Assembly: GCF_028435365.1 (NCBI RefSeq)
Contig: NZ_JAGTJJ010000018.1
Coordinates: forward strand, 62,001-126,000
Source of the DNA: Polyangium jinanense
Lineage (GTDB): Bacteria > Myxococcota > Polyangia > Polyangiales > Polyangiaceae
DNA: 64,000 bases
Reading direction: 5' to 3'
The translations under genes were made by a program, and so were the position numbers. The notes under the pieces were generated by a model, which had not been told where the DNA came from, ran no database searches, and saw nothing but the letters and a program-made list of their open reading frames with translations. This document shows positions 23,752 to 32,449 of the stretch, piece by piece. Positions within the stretch are counted from its first letter, which is position 1. Each line of letters starts with the position of its first letter.

Positions 23752-25338
23752 ATGTCGAGGAGCACGATGCACCTGCCCACGAACCAGAAAAAGCCTTTCT
23801 TTCGCTCCCCTGCCGGATGGGCCACGCTCGGGACCGTGCCGGTCCTCGCCCTCGGCGCTTTCCTTCTCTGGCCTTCCGCTTCGCAAAGCCACGCCGCCGA
23901 CGCGCTCGACGCGTCGCCCGACGTTCGCGCGAAATACGTCAATCGTGGCCTCTTCCGCTCCGGGGACGAGGAGCCGGGTGATGTAGAGGCGAGGGCGATC
24001 ACCGGCCGCGTCTATTCAATCGACGGACAGCCCCTCGCAGGCGTGCAGGTCTCGGCCACGAGCTTCGCCATCGCCGGCAACCTCCCGACGACCGCCGCCT
24101 CGCTCGAGACCGACGCCGAGGGCCGCTTCGAGATGCGCCTGCCCGACGGCAGCTACCAGCTCGTCGCGAACAAGAGCGGATACGGGCCCTCGTTCGTGCC
24201 CGCGCAGACCGGCGAGAGCGTGAGCCTCGTGATGACGAAGAGCGGTATCGTCCGGGGCCGCGTGCTCGACGCCGATCGGGCGCCGATGCAACGTTTCGTG
24301 GTCGACGTGCTCACCGCCGCACCCGATAGCTTCGCCGCACCCATGCCGCTCTGGTCCAAGCGATTCGAGGTGACCGACGGCACGTTCGAGGTCGACCAGC
24401 TCCCGGCCTGGCCCGTCGTCATTCGCGCGACCGCGGTCGACCACGCCCCGGCCTTCTCGAACGCCATCTACATCGAAAAGCCGGGCGACACGCGCGAGGT
24501 CGAGCTCGTCCTCGGCGAGGGCTGCGTCCTCGAAGGGACGGTGAAAGACGGCGCCGGGCGCCCGCTCGTGGACGTCTTCATCGACGCCGAGGCGCGCTTC
24601 GCCGGCGGCGTGAGCGAGGTCTCGATGGAGGCTGCGAGCCGCGCCGAGAGCGACGAGAATGGCCATTTCCGCATCGAGCACGCCCCCTCGGGCAAGGTCG
24701 TCATCCGCGGCTACGACGGCGAGCACGCGCCGAGCACGGTCGTCGTCGAAATGACCGATTGCAAGCTCGCCAAACCGCTCGAGCTCGTCATGTCGGACGG
24801 CGGCAGCATCACCGGCGTGGCGCGCAAGGGCGACGGCACCCCGCTCCCCGGCGCGCGCCTCACGCTCATGCAGCGCGCGATCGGCTTCGTCAACGTGATC
24901 GCCGACGAGGAGGGGCAATTCCGGTTCGATTCGATCCCGCCGGGCAATACGCGCCTCGAGCTCCTCCATGGCAATCAGCGCACGTCGACCTCGGTGCGCG
25001 TCGAGGAAGGGGGCGTCACGGAGCGCGACATCACGATTCACCCGACGGGCCAGGGCGAGATTCGCGGCCGGATCACGGCGGGCGGCACGCCCCTCGTGGG
25101 CGTCCAGGTCCTCGTCGCGGCGAACCGCGGTCGCGAGCAGGGGCTCGACATCCGGTATCCCGTGACGGACAAGGACGGCGTTTACAAGCTCGCGGGGCTC
25201 CCCGAAGGCCATTACGCCGTGAACGTGGTCACGTCCGCGAAGACCGAGGGTGTCCAGGTCGAGACGGGCCAGGTCGCCGTCCTGGACCTCGATATCGCCG
25301 AGCCGCAGAAGAGAAGCGCGCGCGAAGAAGTGGAATGA
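23752..25338 (+). CDS. Carboxypeptidase-regulatory-domain (Ig-like) repeat protein, membrane-anchored or secreted
   Basis: A 528-residue protein. A single hydrophobic segment (about residues 22-40, WATLGTVPVLALGAFLLWP) acts as a signal anchor or signal peptide. The rest is a string of about five carboxypeptidase-D regulatory-like beta-sandwiches: ITGRVYSIDGQPLAGVQV, VRGRVLDADRAPM, LEGTVKDGAGRPLVDVFI, ITGVARKGDGTPLPGARL and IRGRITAGGTPLVGVQV. Each is followed by a GRFEM- or GQFRF-type strand. Such arrays are extracellular stalks or binding modules in Myxococcota. ATG at 23767 has a closer GAGGAG and is an alternative start five codons in. Confidence 0.85.
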   Translation: MSRSTMHLPTNQKKPFFRSPAGWATLGTVPVLALGAFLLWPSASQSHAADALDASPDVRAKYVNRGLFRSGDEEPGDVEARAITGRVYSIDGQPLAGVQVSATSFAIAGNLPTTAASLETDAEGRFEMRLPDGSYQLVANKSGYGPSFVPAQTGESVSLVMTKSGIVRGRVLDADRAPMQRFVVDVLTAAPDSFAAPMPLWSKRFEVTDGTFEVDQLPAWPVVIRATAVDHAPAFSNAIYIEKPGDTREVELVLGEGCVLEGTVKDGAGRPLVDVFIDAEARFAGGVSEVSMEAASRAESDENGHFRIEHAPSGKVVIRGYDGEHAPSTVVVEMTDCKLAKPLELVMSDGGSITGVARKGDGTPLPGARLTLMQRAIGFVNVIADEEGQFRFDSIPPGNTRLELLHGNQRTSTSVRVEEGGVTERDITIHPTGQGEIRGRITAGGTPLVGVQVLVAANRGREQGLDIRYPVTDKDGVYKLAGLPEGHYAVNVVTSAKTEGVQVETGQVAVLDLDIAEPQKRSAREEVE

Positions 25339-25435
25339 ACGGAAAGGCGCAGCGCGGGCGAAGGCGGCTCGTCGTCGCTCTCGCCCGCTGCGCGTGTGCG
25401 ATCCAGCCGGTCCGTGATAGGCTGCGTGCCTCGCC

Positions 25436-26200
25436 ATGCCGGAACCCTTGAAAAACAGGTTTACCTTCGAGCTCGGCACGCCCGAGGGCACGCTGCGCGC
25501 AAACCTCGCCATCCCCGCCGAACCGATGCGACTGTCGGACCTCTCGCGGCTGGTGATGCCGCTCGACGAGCAGATCGTCGCCCTCGGCGTCAAGAAACAC
25601 CTGCCGACCCTCGGGGCGGTCTCGTGCAAGAAGGGCTGTGATTCCTGCTGTTACCAGCTCGTGCCCATCTCGCCGCCCGAGGCGTTCATGATCCACGACC
25701 TCGTCGCGGCGATGCCCGAGGCGCGGCAGGAGGAGGTGCTCACGCGGGTCGTCGACGCCGAGGCGACGCTCGAATCATTCGGCCTCGACGAGGCTGCGTT
25801 CGCGGAGATGTCGAACGACAACGAGCTGCGCAAGCTCCTCATCGCGTGGCATCAGCAGGGCGTCGCTTGTCCGTTCCTCGAAAACGGGGCGTGCACGGCG
25901 TACGCCTCGCGCCCCTCGGGGTGCCGCGAGTATCTCGTGACGTCGCCGGCGGAGAACTGCTCGAAGCTCGGCGAGGCCACGGTGCGAAGGCTGCCGGTCT
26001 CGATTCGCATGTCGCTCGCGCTCTCGCGCGTGGCCGCCCGCCTGCTCGGCGGCGATCCCACGATCTTCCCGCTCACGCTGGCCATTGCCTGGGCCGAGGC
26101 GCACGAGGAAGAAAGTCAGCGCCGATTCGACGGCTTCATGCTGGTGAACATGCTGCTGGAGGAGCTATCCGGGGGCAAACCGGCGGACAAACCGTCCTGA
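25436..26200 (+). CDS. YkgJ-family zinc/iron-chelating Cys-cluster protein
   Basis: A 254-residue cytoplasmic protein of the YkgJ type. The metal cluster is CKKGCDSCC (Cys64, Cys68, Cys71, Cys72) together with CPFLENGACTAYASRPSGCR further on, the two halves of the family signature. Members bind zinc or an iron-sulfur cluster; their biochemical role is poorly known. The ATG at 25436 gives a normal N-terminus. It converges with the Gly-rich lipoprotein gene on the other strand, with 33 bp between stops. Confidence 0.85.
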   Translation: MPEPLKNRFTFELGTPEGTLRANLAIPAEPMRLSDLSRLVMPLDEQIVALGVKKHLPTLGAVSCKKGCDSCCYQLVPISPPEAFMIHDLVAAMPEARQEEVLTRVVDAEATLESFGLDEAAFAEMSNDNELRKLLIAWHQQGVACPFLENGACTAYASRPSGCREYLVTSPAENCSKLGEATVRRLPVSIRMSLALSRVAARLLGGDPTIFPLTLAIAWAEAHEEESQRRFDGFMLVNMLLEELSGGKPADKPS

Positions 26201-26233
26201 ACGAGGTTCGTCCGACGGCGGGGTGCAGGGAGA

Positions 26234-27970
26234 TCAGGGCGTCACGAGCCCCGTGAACATCGTGGCGCCCGTGTTTCGCTGGGCGTTCTTGAACGGGGCC
26301 GCGAAATCGTCGTTGTCCCGCACGGTGGCCATGACCTGGATGAAATAGAATTTCCCGGCCTGCAGGATACCCTCCGGGAGGGTAACGTTCGGGCTCTTGA
26401 CGTACACGTGCGCGACGTTGCGGCGGGTTGAAAGGACGCCGTCCGCGTCCGTGAGATCCGTCGTATCGACGACGGTGACGCGATATCGCGTGGGGGTGCC
26501 GAGCGACGGCGCGGTCCACGTGATTTCCGGCGTCGTCCCCACGCCCGTCGTCACCTGATCGTAGGGCGTATCCTTGCCGGCGACCTTGATGTTCTGCGGG
26601 AGGCCGAGGGTCGGCGTGAGCGGCTTGCCCGTGATCTCCTCCACCGGCGCGGAAACGGTAAAATTGCCGCGGAGTGACTCCGACGTGTTCTCGGGCAGGA
26701 GCGTTCGGACGCTCTTCGAGAACGTGATGGTCACACCGCCGAACGTTTGCCCGTCCGTGAACGGGTCCCCATACGAATAGGTATGCGCGTGGTCGCCGGC
26801 GAGAACCATGGTCCCCGCGTCGCAGCCGCTCGGGCATGCGGCTGGATCGCAGAGGTTGCCGTGGCAGGCCGGGTCCGGGTTCGAATAGACCGTCCCATGG
26901 ATCACGCTGAGACCGAGCAGCGTGGCGAATGTGCCGATTGCGGGCTCGGGCACGCTGGGCTCGTGGTCGACGCTGAAGCCGACGGCATGGAGGGTGAGCG
27001 GGGTGTTCGGAAGCAGGGCGTTCCAGGCCGAGCCCTTGTAGTCCAGATCGAAGCTCTTCTGCGGGGCCGGCGAGAAGGTGCCTTTTGCAACGCTCGTGCC
27101 CCCGTTCGTCATGGTGAACGGCATGGCCTCCATGCTCTCCGCCGTGGCACCGTACGTGTAGCCGTTCCACGGATTGCCGTCCTCCGTCGGCGTACCGACC
27201 TGCTTCGTCACGTTGTGCAGGACCGTGACCTCGTCCCCTTTGCTCCCGTCGATGAGCGTTGGGTCGGTGAAGAACTGGACGAACGTGTCCTGCGCATTGA
27301 TTTTCCAGGTGGAGAGCTGGGTGGCTCCATTCGCGGGGGGATTGTCCTCCGGGGGGCTCGCCGGGGCGGCAACATAGGCGAGGGCCGTGCCGTTTTGCGA
27401 ATAGATCAGGATCTCGTCGTCGAGCCCCTGGATGTTGCCCATGTCGTCGACCGTGGACACCTGCAAGGGCACGCCGAGGGTCGCGTCGATCGAGATGTAC
27501 GTCGGCTGCGACATCGGCGCGGGATCGGGCCGTCCGCTGTAGAGATAGCCGATATCGAGCGTCCGCGCGTCGGTCGCGACAAACCACCGAACCGGCGGCG
27601 CGTTCGGGAACTGGGACGAAGGCTTGCCCTCGAGGGCGAGGAGATACGTCCCCATGGGGACGCCGGGGATGCTGATGTTGCCCTGGGCGTCGATCGTGCC
27701 CGGGTAGGATTGCAGCGTCCCGCCTTGATCGACGAGGGCCTCGATTTTCGTCCAGGACTTGCTGGGCAGGGTGACGTCGCCGGTGGTCGGCCGGTAAAGG
27801 TCCACCGCGGTACCCGTCACGCCATCGCCGCCGGTGCCGCCATTGCCACCGCTTCCGCCATTGCCACCGCTTCCGCCATTACCGCCGTTTCCGCCACCGC
27901 CACCGCCGCAAGCCGCCGTCGCCGTGAGGGCCAAGAGGGTGCCGAGAGAGAATAAGCTGTAGGTTCGCAT
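26234..27970 (-). CDS. Secreted lipoprotein of unknown function with Gly-rich linker
   Basis: A 578-residue lipoprotein. ATG at 27970 has AAGGAG five bases upstream and gives the signal peptide MRTYSLFSLGTLLALTATAAC with the Cys at residue 21, which is better than the upstream start. A Gly-Gly-Asn/Ser linker follows. The N-terminal third has a carboxypeptidase-regulatory-like strand pair (GTLQSYPGTIDAQGNISIPG and PMGTYLLALEG). The C-terminal part (about 400-578) looks like fibronectin-III strands (EITWTAPSLGTPTRYRVTVV). No catalytic motif seen. It lies downstream of, and in the same orientation as, the expansin/GH13 pair. Confidence 0.78.
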   Translation of the reverse strand: MRTYSLFSLGTLLALTATAACGGGGGGNGGNGGSGGNGGSGGNGGTGGDGVTGTAVDLYRPTTGDVTLPSKSWTKIEALVDQGGTLQSYPGTIDAQGNISIPGVPMGTYLLALEGKPSSQFPNAPPVRWFVATDARTLDIGYLYSGRPDPAPMSQPTYISIDATLGVPLQVSTVDDMGNIQGLDDEILIYSQNGTALAYVAAPASPPEDNPPANGATQLSTWKINAQDTFVQFFTDPTLIDGSKGDEVTVLHNVTKQVGTPTEDGNPWNGYTYGATAESMEAMPFTMTNGGTSVAKGTFSPAPQKSFDLDYKGSAWNALLPNTPLTLHAVGFSVDHEPSVPEPAIGTFATLLGLSVIHGTVYSNPDPACHGNLCDPAACPSGCDAGTMVLAGDHAHTYSYGDPFTDGQTFGGVTITFSKSVRTLLPENTSESLRGNFTVSAPVEEITGKPLTPTLGLPQNIKVAGKDTPYDQVTTGVGTTPEITWTAPSLGTPTRYRVTVVDTTDLTDADGVLSTRRNVAHVYVKSPNVTLPEGILQAGKFYFIQVMATVRDNDDFAAPFKNAQRNTGATMFTGLVTP

Positions 27971-28068
27971 AAGTGCTCCTTGCGGTCGGTGATGGTAGCG
28001 ACGCACCGGAGAATGTGGTAGGGATTTCGTGTCCGGGGCATGAATCGGACGGTCCGTCGACCGCGGAC

Positions 28069-29757
28069 TCAGCGGCCGAGCACGAGCGCCTCATAAGGAC
28101 GCAGCACGGCCTCGCCCTCACGAATTGGGAGCGGCTCGGGGTACGTGGAGGCCAGGGCGACGCCGCAATCCCCCGGGATCCGCACGCGACGCGTGGCATC
28201 GTCGAAATGCAGGAGGACGTCGACGACGTCGTCGCCGAACGACCGGCGATAGGCGAGGACCTCCGGCGGGAGCGCATGCGCGGGGTAGAGACCGAGCGCG
28301 CCGGCCTGGAGCGCCGGGCGGGTTTTCCGAAGCCGGAGCAGGCGCCTGTAGCAATGCAGGATCGAGGCGGGATCACGCTCCTCCGCCTCGACGTTGGTGG
28401 TCTCCGAAGCGGCGTGGATCGGCAGCCACGGCACGACGCCGGGTGCGGTAAAACCCGCGTTTGGAGAGGCGGACCATTGCATCGGCGTGCGACAGGCGTC
28501 GCGGTTCAAGAGGACACCGGCAGCGTGGAGCTTGCGCGCGACGACGTCCGGGAGGAACCGGTACATCCGCGCGAGCGGATCCTTCGCAGTGGCAAGCGGC
28601 AGATCGAGGTCCCGCATGCCGATCTCCTCGCCGTAATAGACGAAAGGAATGCCGCGGGCCGTGAGCTGCACGGCGGCGCTGAGCTTTTCGCGCTCGGGGT
28701 GGTATCCGAGCCGCTCGCCGCGCCGGGAGCGATCGTGGTTGCCGAAGACCCACGTAGGCACGAGCGGCGCCGGCATCTCGCGCTCGAATTCGAGGACGAG
28801 CTCACGGAATCCGGCGGCCGTGAACGGCGCGCGCATGGCCTTGAACAGAAAGACGCTGTGCAGGCCGTCGCCGCTGTCGACGGTCGGGGAGTCCGCTCCG
28901 GCGCAATAGCTGCGCAGCGTGCTCGGCTGCCCGAAGACCTCGCCGACCAGGAATCGCGGCGGATCCTGGAATTCATCGGCCACGCGCCGGAGCGTGCGCG
29001 CGAAGGCGATGGTCTCCGGATGGTGGAGCGTGCGCCGATAGGATTGCAAGAACCCGTCCGGATCGTCCTCGGTCGGGAGGAGGCGCGTCGAGAAGGGGTT
29101 GTCCTCGAAACTTTCGTCCTTGAAGAGCGCGTGGAAGATATCGAGCCGCAGGCCATCGAAGCCGAACGCGAGCCACCGCCGCACGACGCCCAGCATGGCC
29201 TCCTGGACTTCGGGGTTGCGATAATCGAGGTCGGGCTGGAACGGCAAGAAGCTCGCCCAGTACCATTCCTGCGTTCGTTCGTCCCAGTGCCAGCCGCGCG
29301 GCCCGACGAGGGAGCGCCAGTTGTTCGGGGGCGCCTTGCCGCCGGGCTTTTTGCCGGGCCGCCAGAGATACCAGTTTCGTTTCGGGTTCGTTCGGCTGGA
29401 ACGGGATTCGCGGAACCAGGGGTGCTCGATCGAGGTATGGTTCAGGACCATGTCCGCAATGATACGCATCCCGCGCGCGTGCGCCTCGTCGAGCAAACGC
29501 CGCACGTCGTCTCGTGTGCCGTACTCGGGGGCGACGGCGTCGTAATCGGAGACGTCGTAGCCGAGGTCCTGCTGGGGGCTTCCATAAAACGGACAGATCC
29601 AGAGCGTCTCGACGCCGAGATCGCGGAGATAGTCGAGCTTCCGCACGATCCCCGGCAGATCCCCGATTCCGTCGCCATTCGTGTCGAGGAACGAGCGGGG
29701 ATAAATCTGATAGACGGTGGTCCGCGCCCACCAGGGCGGAAGCTCGGCTCTTTGCAT
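28069..29757 (-). CDS. GH13 alpha-glucosidase or oligo-1,6-glucosidase
   Basis: A 562-residue family GH13 glycosidase with all conserved regions: ADMVLNHTS (101-109), GFDGLRLDIFH with nucleophile Asp206, VGEVFG with acid/base Glu273, and FGNHDRS with His341/Asp342. The QIYPRSFLDTNGDGIGDLPG start and IPFVYYGEEIGM are typical of the oligo-1,6-glucosidase/alpha-glucosidase subfamily, which splits short alpha-glucans. There is no signal peptide, so it is likely cytoplasmic. ATG at 29757 is six bases after the stop of the expansin gene, so the two are in one operon on the minus strand. Confidence 0.93.
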   Translation of the reverse strand: MQRAELPPWWARTTVYQIYPRSFLDTNGDGIGDLPGIVRKLDYLRDLGVETLWICPFYGSPQQDLGYDVSDYDAVAPEYGTRDDVRRLLDEAHARGMRIIADMVLNHTSIEHPWFRESRSSRTNPKRNWYLWRPGKKPGGKAPPNNWRSLVGPRGWHWDERTQEWYWASFLPFQPDLDYRNPEVQEAMLGVVRRWLAFGFDGLRLDIFHALFKDESFEDNPFSTRLLPTEDDPDGFLQSYRRTLHHPETIAFARTLRRVADEFQDPPRFLVGEVFGQPSTLRSYCAGADSPTVDSGDGLHSVFLFKAMRAPFTAAGFRELVLEFEREMPAPLVPTWVFGNHDRSRRGERLGYHPEREKLSAAVQLTARGIPFVYYGEEIGMRDLDLPLATAKDPLARMYRFLPDVVARKLHAAGVLLNRDACRTPMQWSASPNAGFTAPGVVPWLPIHAASETTNVEAEERDPASILHCYRRLLRLRKTRPALQAGALGLYPAHALPPEVLAYRRSFGDDVVDVLLHFDDATRRVRIPGDCGVALASTYPEPLPIREGEAVLRPYEALVLGR

Positions 29758-29763
29758 GTCGTT

Positions 29764-30597
29764 TTACATCCCGCAGGCGGGGAACTGCCCCTGTCCGGGC
29801 GAATCGCCGGCCTCGACGAAGGGGATCCCGCTGTCTTCGAGCACGCTGCCGTAGACGTCGGTCACGCGGACCGTGTACGGCCCCGGGCCCATGCCCTTGT
29901 CCTCGACGAAATAGTTGTAGTCGAGCCGCTGGACCTCGTGCCAGGCGCCGTCGTCGCCCTTCCACTCGAACTTGGCAATCGCGTTCCGGTGGTTGCGGAT
30001 CTGCACCGCGGTCCACCACTGGTTCGAGCCTTCCTTGAAATGGTAGACGATCGGCCCGGGAGCGTCGCAGGGGACGAATTGCCAGGAGATCGCGATCCGG
30101 CCGTCTTCGAGCGGCGCGAGCATCGCAAACGCGTCGGGCGAGAGGTCGATGTCGCCGTGCACGCACTCGGGGCAAAGATCGACGATACGCACCGTGACCT
30201 CGCCGTTCGGCCCCTTCACCTGCGCGCACGCGCCGCAGACGCCCGAATTGGCGTAATCCTCGGCGTTCATGGCCCCGACGAGCAGCGGAGAATCCGAGGA
30301 GGCGTCGAAGCTGCACGCGCCGGAGCCGTTCGCGGCGTAATAGGTGCCTTCGCCCTCGAAGGTCGGCGCATTGTCACAGGCGCCGAACCCGGAGCCGGTG
30401 CTGCCCGCGCCCGAGCCGCCATTGCCGTTGCCGCTGCCGCTGCCGCCGCTCCCGCTGCCGCCGTTGCCGCTGCCGCCGCTGCCTCCGTCGCCGTCTCCGC
30501 CGCTGCTGCCGCCGCCGCATCCGACGACGAGCGCGAGGGCCGCCGCGAGGCCTACACCATAGGAAATGCCGAGCGATCGGATCGTTCGATAAGCCAT
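29764..30597 (-). CDS. Expansin-like lipoprotein (double-psi beta-barrel plus binding domain)
   Basis: A 277-residue exported lipoprotein. The signal peptide ends in LVVGC and is followed by a Gly/Ser/Asn linker to about residue 70. The double-psi barrel (about 75-175) has GEGTYYAANGSGACSF and VCGACAQVKGPNGEVTV, then VHGDIDLSPDAFAML with the expansin-type Asp. A second domain (about 180-277) with NQWWTAVQIRNHRNAIAKFE matches the expansin cellulose/peptidoglycan-binding module. It should loosen cellulose or peptidoglycan without hydrolysis. ATG at 30597. It is divergent from the L,D-transpeptidase gene (85 bp apart). Confidence 0.87.
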   Translation of the reverse strand: MAYRTIRSLGISYGVGLAAALALVVGCGGGSSGGDGDGGSGGSGNGGSGSGGSGSGNGNGGSGAGSTGSGFGACDNAPTFEGEGTYYAANGSGACSFDASSDSPLLVGAMNAEDYANSGVCGACAQVKGPNGEVTVRIVDLCPECVHGDIDLSPDAFAMLAPLEDGRIAISWQFVPCDAPGPIVYHFKEGSNQWWTAVQIRNHRNAIAKFEWKGDDGAWHEVQRLDYNYFVEDKGMGPGPYTVRVTDVYGSVLEDSGIPFVEAGDSPGQGQFPACGM

Positions 30598-30682
30598 GCC
30601 ACGACGGTACCACTCCGGCGGCGCGCCTGTCCATCCGGCAGGAACTTGGCCCGCGCATCCGAGGCCTGTTAGCGGGCCGTTC
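30598..30682. promoter_or_regulatory. Shared divergent promoter region
   Basis: 85 bp separate the start of the expansin-like gene (minus) from the start of the L,D-transpeptidase gene (plus). Both promoters must lie here or overlap the genes, so the two wall-acting genes may be co-regulated. I cannot place -35/-10 boxes with confidence. Confidence 0.4.
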
Positions 30683-32365
30683 ATGCGGGCCTCATCGTTC
30701 CTCGCCACCGTGGCCATCGCGAGCCTCGCGACGGGTTGTCCGTTGCTGGAGCCGAGCGTGGGCCAGGAATTGGCCTCTCCCGCGCCGGATTCTCTCCCGA
30801 AACCCGCGCCGCTGCCCGCCCTCGCCGCACAGGCGCCCGCGCCCGCGCCGCCCCCTGCCCCGCCGCCGGCCGCGCCCGCGCCGGTACCCGCAGCGCCGAC
30901 CGAGGCGACCGTGGATACGCCGGATCTGCCGCCGGATCCGGCCGCGCCCGCGGATCTCGCGCTCACCGAACCCGAAGCGCCCGCCGTGCCCGAGGAGCCG
31001 GAAGAGCCGATCGAACCGGTGAAAGAGCCGCCGAAGAAGCCCGCGGCTGAAGTCTTCGAGCTCGCGAGCATCGCGAAAGAAACCTGGATCTACGCCGAGC
31101 CCCGCTGGCGGAGCCGCCGCATCGGGTATCTGCGGGCCGGCGCGATCGTAGAACGCGACGAAAAACCCAAGAGCCGCGCGAATTGCGAAGGCGGCTGGTA
31201 CCACATCAAACCGCGTGGCTACGTGTGTGTCGGGACGAACGCGACGCTCGACATTCATCACCCCGTGGTGGAAGCCGCCGCGGTGCGGCCGTCGCGCGAC
31301 GGTTTGCCCTACACGTACGTGATGTCGCGAAACCCGGCACCGCATCTTTACGCGCGCCTGCCGACCGACGCCGAGCTGCGCGTCGTCGAGCCGGATCTCG
31401 CGGGCCATCTGCGCAAGGTCGCGCAGACGGCGCTCGATGCGCAATTCGTCCCGCCCCCGCCGCCCGATCCCACGCCGGGCGCCCTGCTCTACGGCCTCGC
31501 GGCGCCGCCGCTCGCCGGCGTGTCCCGCGGCGCCGATACACTCGTCGTGGGGCGCGCCAAGGCCCGGTCGGGGTTTGCCTTGCTGTCGACGTTCGATCAC
31601 GAGGACCGTCGTTATGGCCTGACGACGGAGCTCGCCGTCCTTCCGCTCGATCGCACGCGGGTTGTCCGGACGTCCCCGTTCCAGGGTTTGCCCCTCGACG
31701 AGGTGACCCTGCCGGTGGCCTTCGTGAAGAGCCGGCACGCCATGCGATACACCTCGGCGATCGGCGGTCTCGGAGGCGCCACGAAGCTCGGCCATCGCGA
31801 AGCCGTGCCGCTCACGGGAAAATCGATGCGCTCGGGCGGCGCGACCTACCTCGAAGCACGCGACGGATCATGGGTGCGCGAGGATCAGGTGGTGCGGATC
31901 GATCCGATGACGCGACCGCCGGGCTGGGCGCTCGCGGGGCAGAAATGGATCGATGTTTCGATCCTGAAGCAAAGCCTCGTGGCCTACGAGGGGACGAAGC
32001 CAGTCTACGTGACGCTCGTGAGCACGGGCGCGGACGGGCTCGGCGATCCGAAAAAGACGCATTCGACGATCCAGGGCGTCTTCCGCATCCACACGAAGCA
32101 CGTGAGCGTGACGATGGACGGCGACGAGGTGGGCGACGAGTTCGACCTGCGCGACGTGCCGTTCGTGCAGTACTTCAACGAGGGCTACGCGCTCCACGCG
32201 GCCTACTGGCACGACGATTTCGGGACGCCCCGGAGCCACGGCTGCGTGAACCTCGCGCCGAGGGACGCCGCGTGGCTGTTCGGCTGGACAACCCCGGAGG
32301 TGCCCGCGACGTGGCACGCGGGGCTCTCACTGCGGGGCGGGACGGTCGTGTATACCCATCCGTGA
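30683..32365 (+). CDS. L,D-transpeptidase (YkuD family) lipoprotein with SH3-like region
   Basis: A 560-residue envelope enzyme. ATG at 30683 gives a signal peptide with lipobox SLATGC (Cys about 19). A long Pro/Ala/Glu linker (about 25-120) reaches across the periplasm. An SH3-like segment (about 125-190, IYAEPRWRSRRIGYLRAGA) follows. The YkuD catalytic domain is at the C-terminus, with GTPRSHGCVNL carrying His519 and the nucleophile Cys521. Family members form 3-3 peptidoglycan cross-links or attach outer-membrane lipoproteins to the wall. Length is well above simple YkuD proteins because of the linker and SH3 region. Confidence 0.9.
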   Translation: MRASSFLATVAIASLATGCPLLEPSVGQELASPAPDSLPKPAPLPALAAQAPAPAPPPAPPPAAPAPVPAAPTEATVDTPDLPPDPAAPADLALTEPEAPAVPEEPEEPIEPVKEPPKKPAAEVFELASIAKETWIYAEPRWRSRRIGYLRAGAIVERDEKPKSRANCEGGWYHIKPRGYVCVGTNATLDIHHPVVEAAAVRPSRDGLPYTYVMSRNPAPHLYARLPTDAELRVVEPDLAGHLRKVAQTALDAQFVPPPPPDPTPGALLYGLAAPPLAGVSRGADTLVVGRAKARSGFALLSTFDHEDRRYGLTTELAVLPLDRTRVVRTSPFQGLPLDEVTLPVAFVKSRHAMRYTSAIGGLGGATKLGHREAVPLTGKSMRSGGATYLEARDGSWVREDQVVRIDPMTRPPGWALAGQKWIDVSILKQSLVAYEGTKPVYVTLVSTGADGLGDPKKTHSTIQGVFRIHTKHVSVTMDGDEVGDEFDLRDVPFVQYFNEGYALHAAYWHDDFGTPRSHGCVNLAPRDAAWLFGWTTPEVPATWHAGLSLRGGTVVYTHP

Positions 32366-32449
32366 CCGTTCGCGGCGGGACAGCCCGTTCGTAGACGAAA
32401 GCGGTTCGCGGCGACGCGCGGCCCGCGCTACCCTTCCGTACCCCACGCG

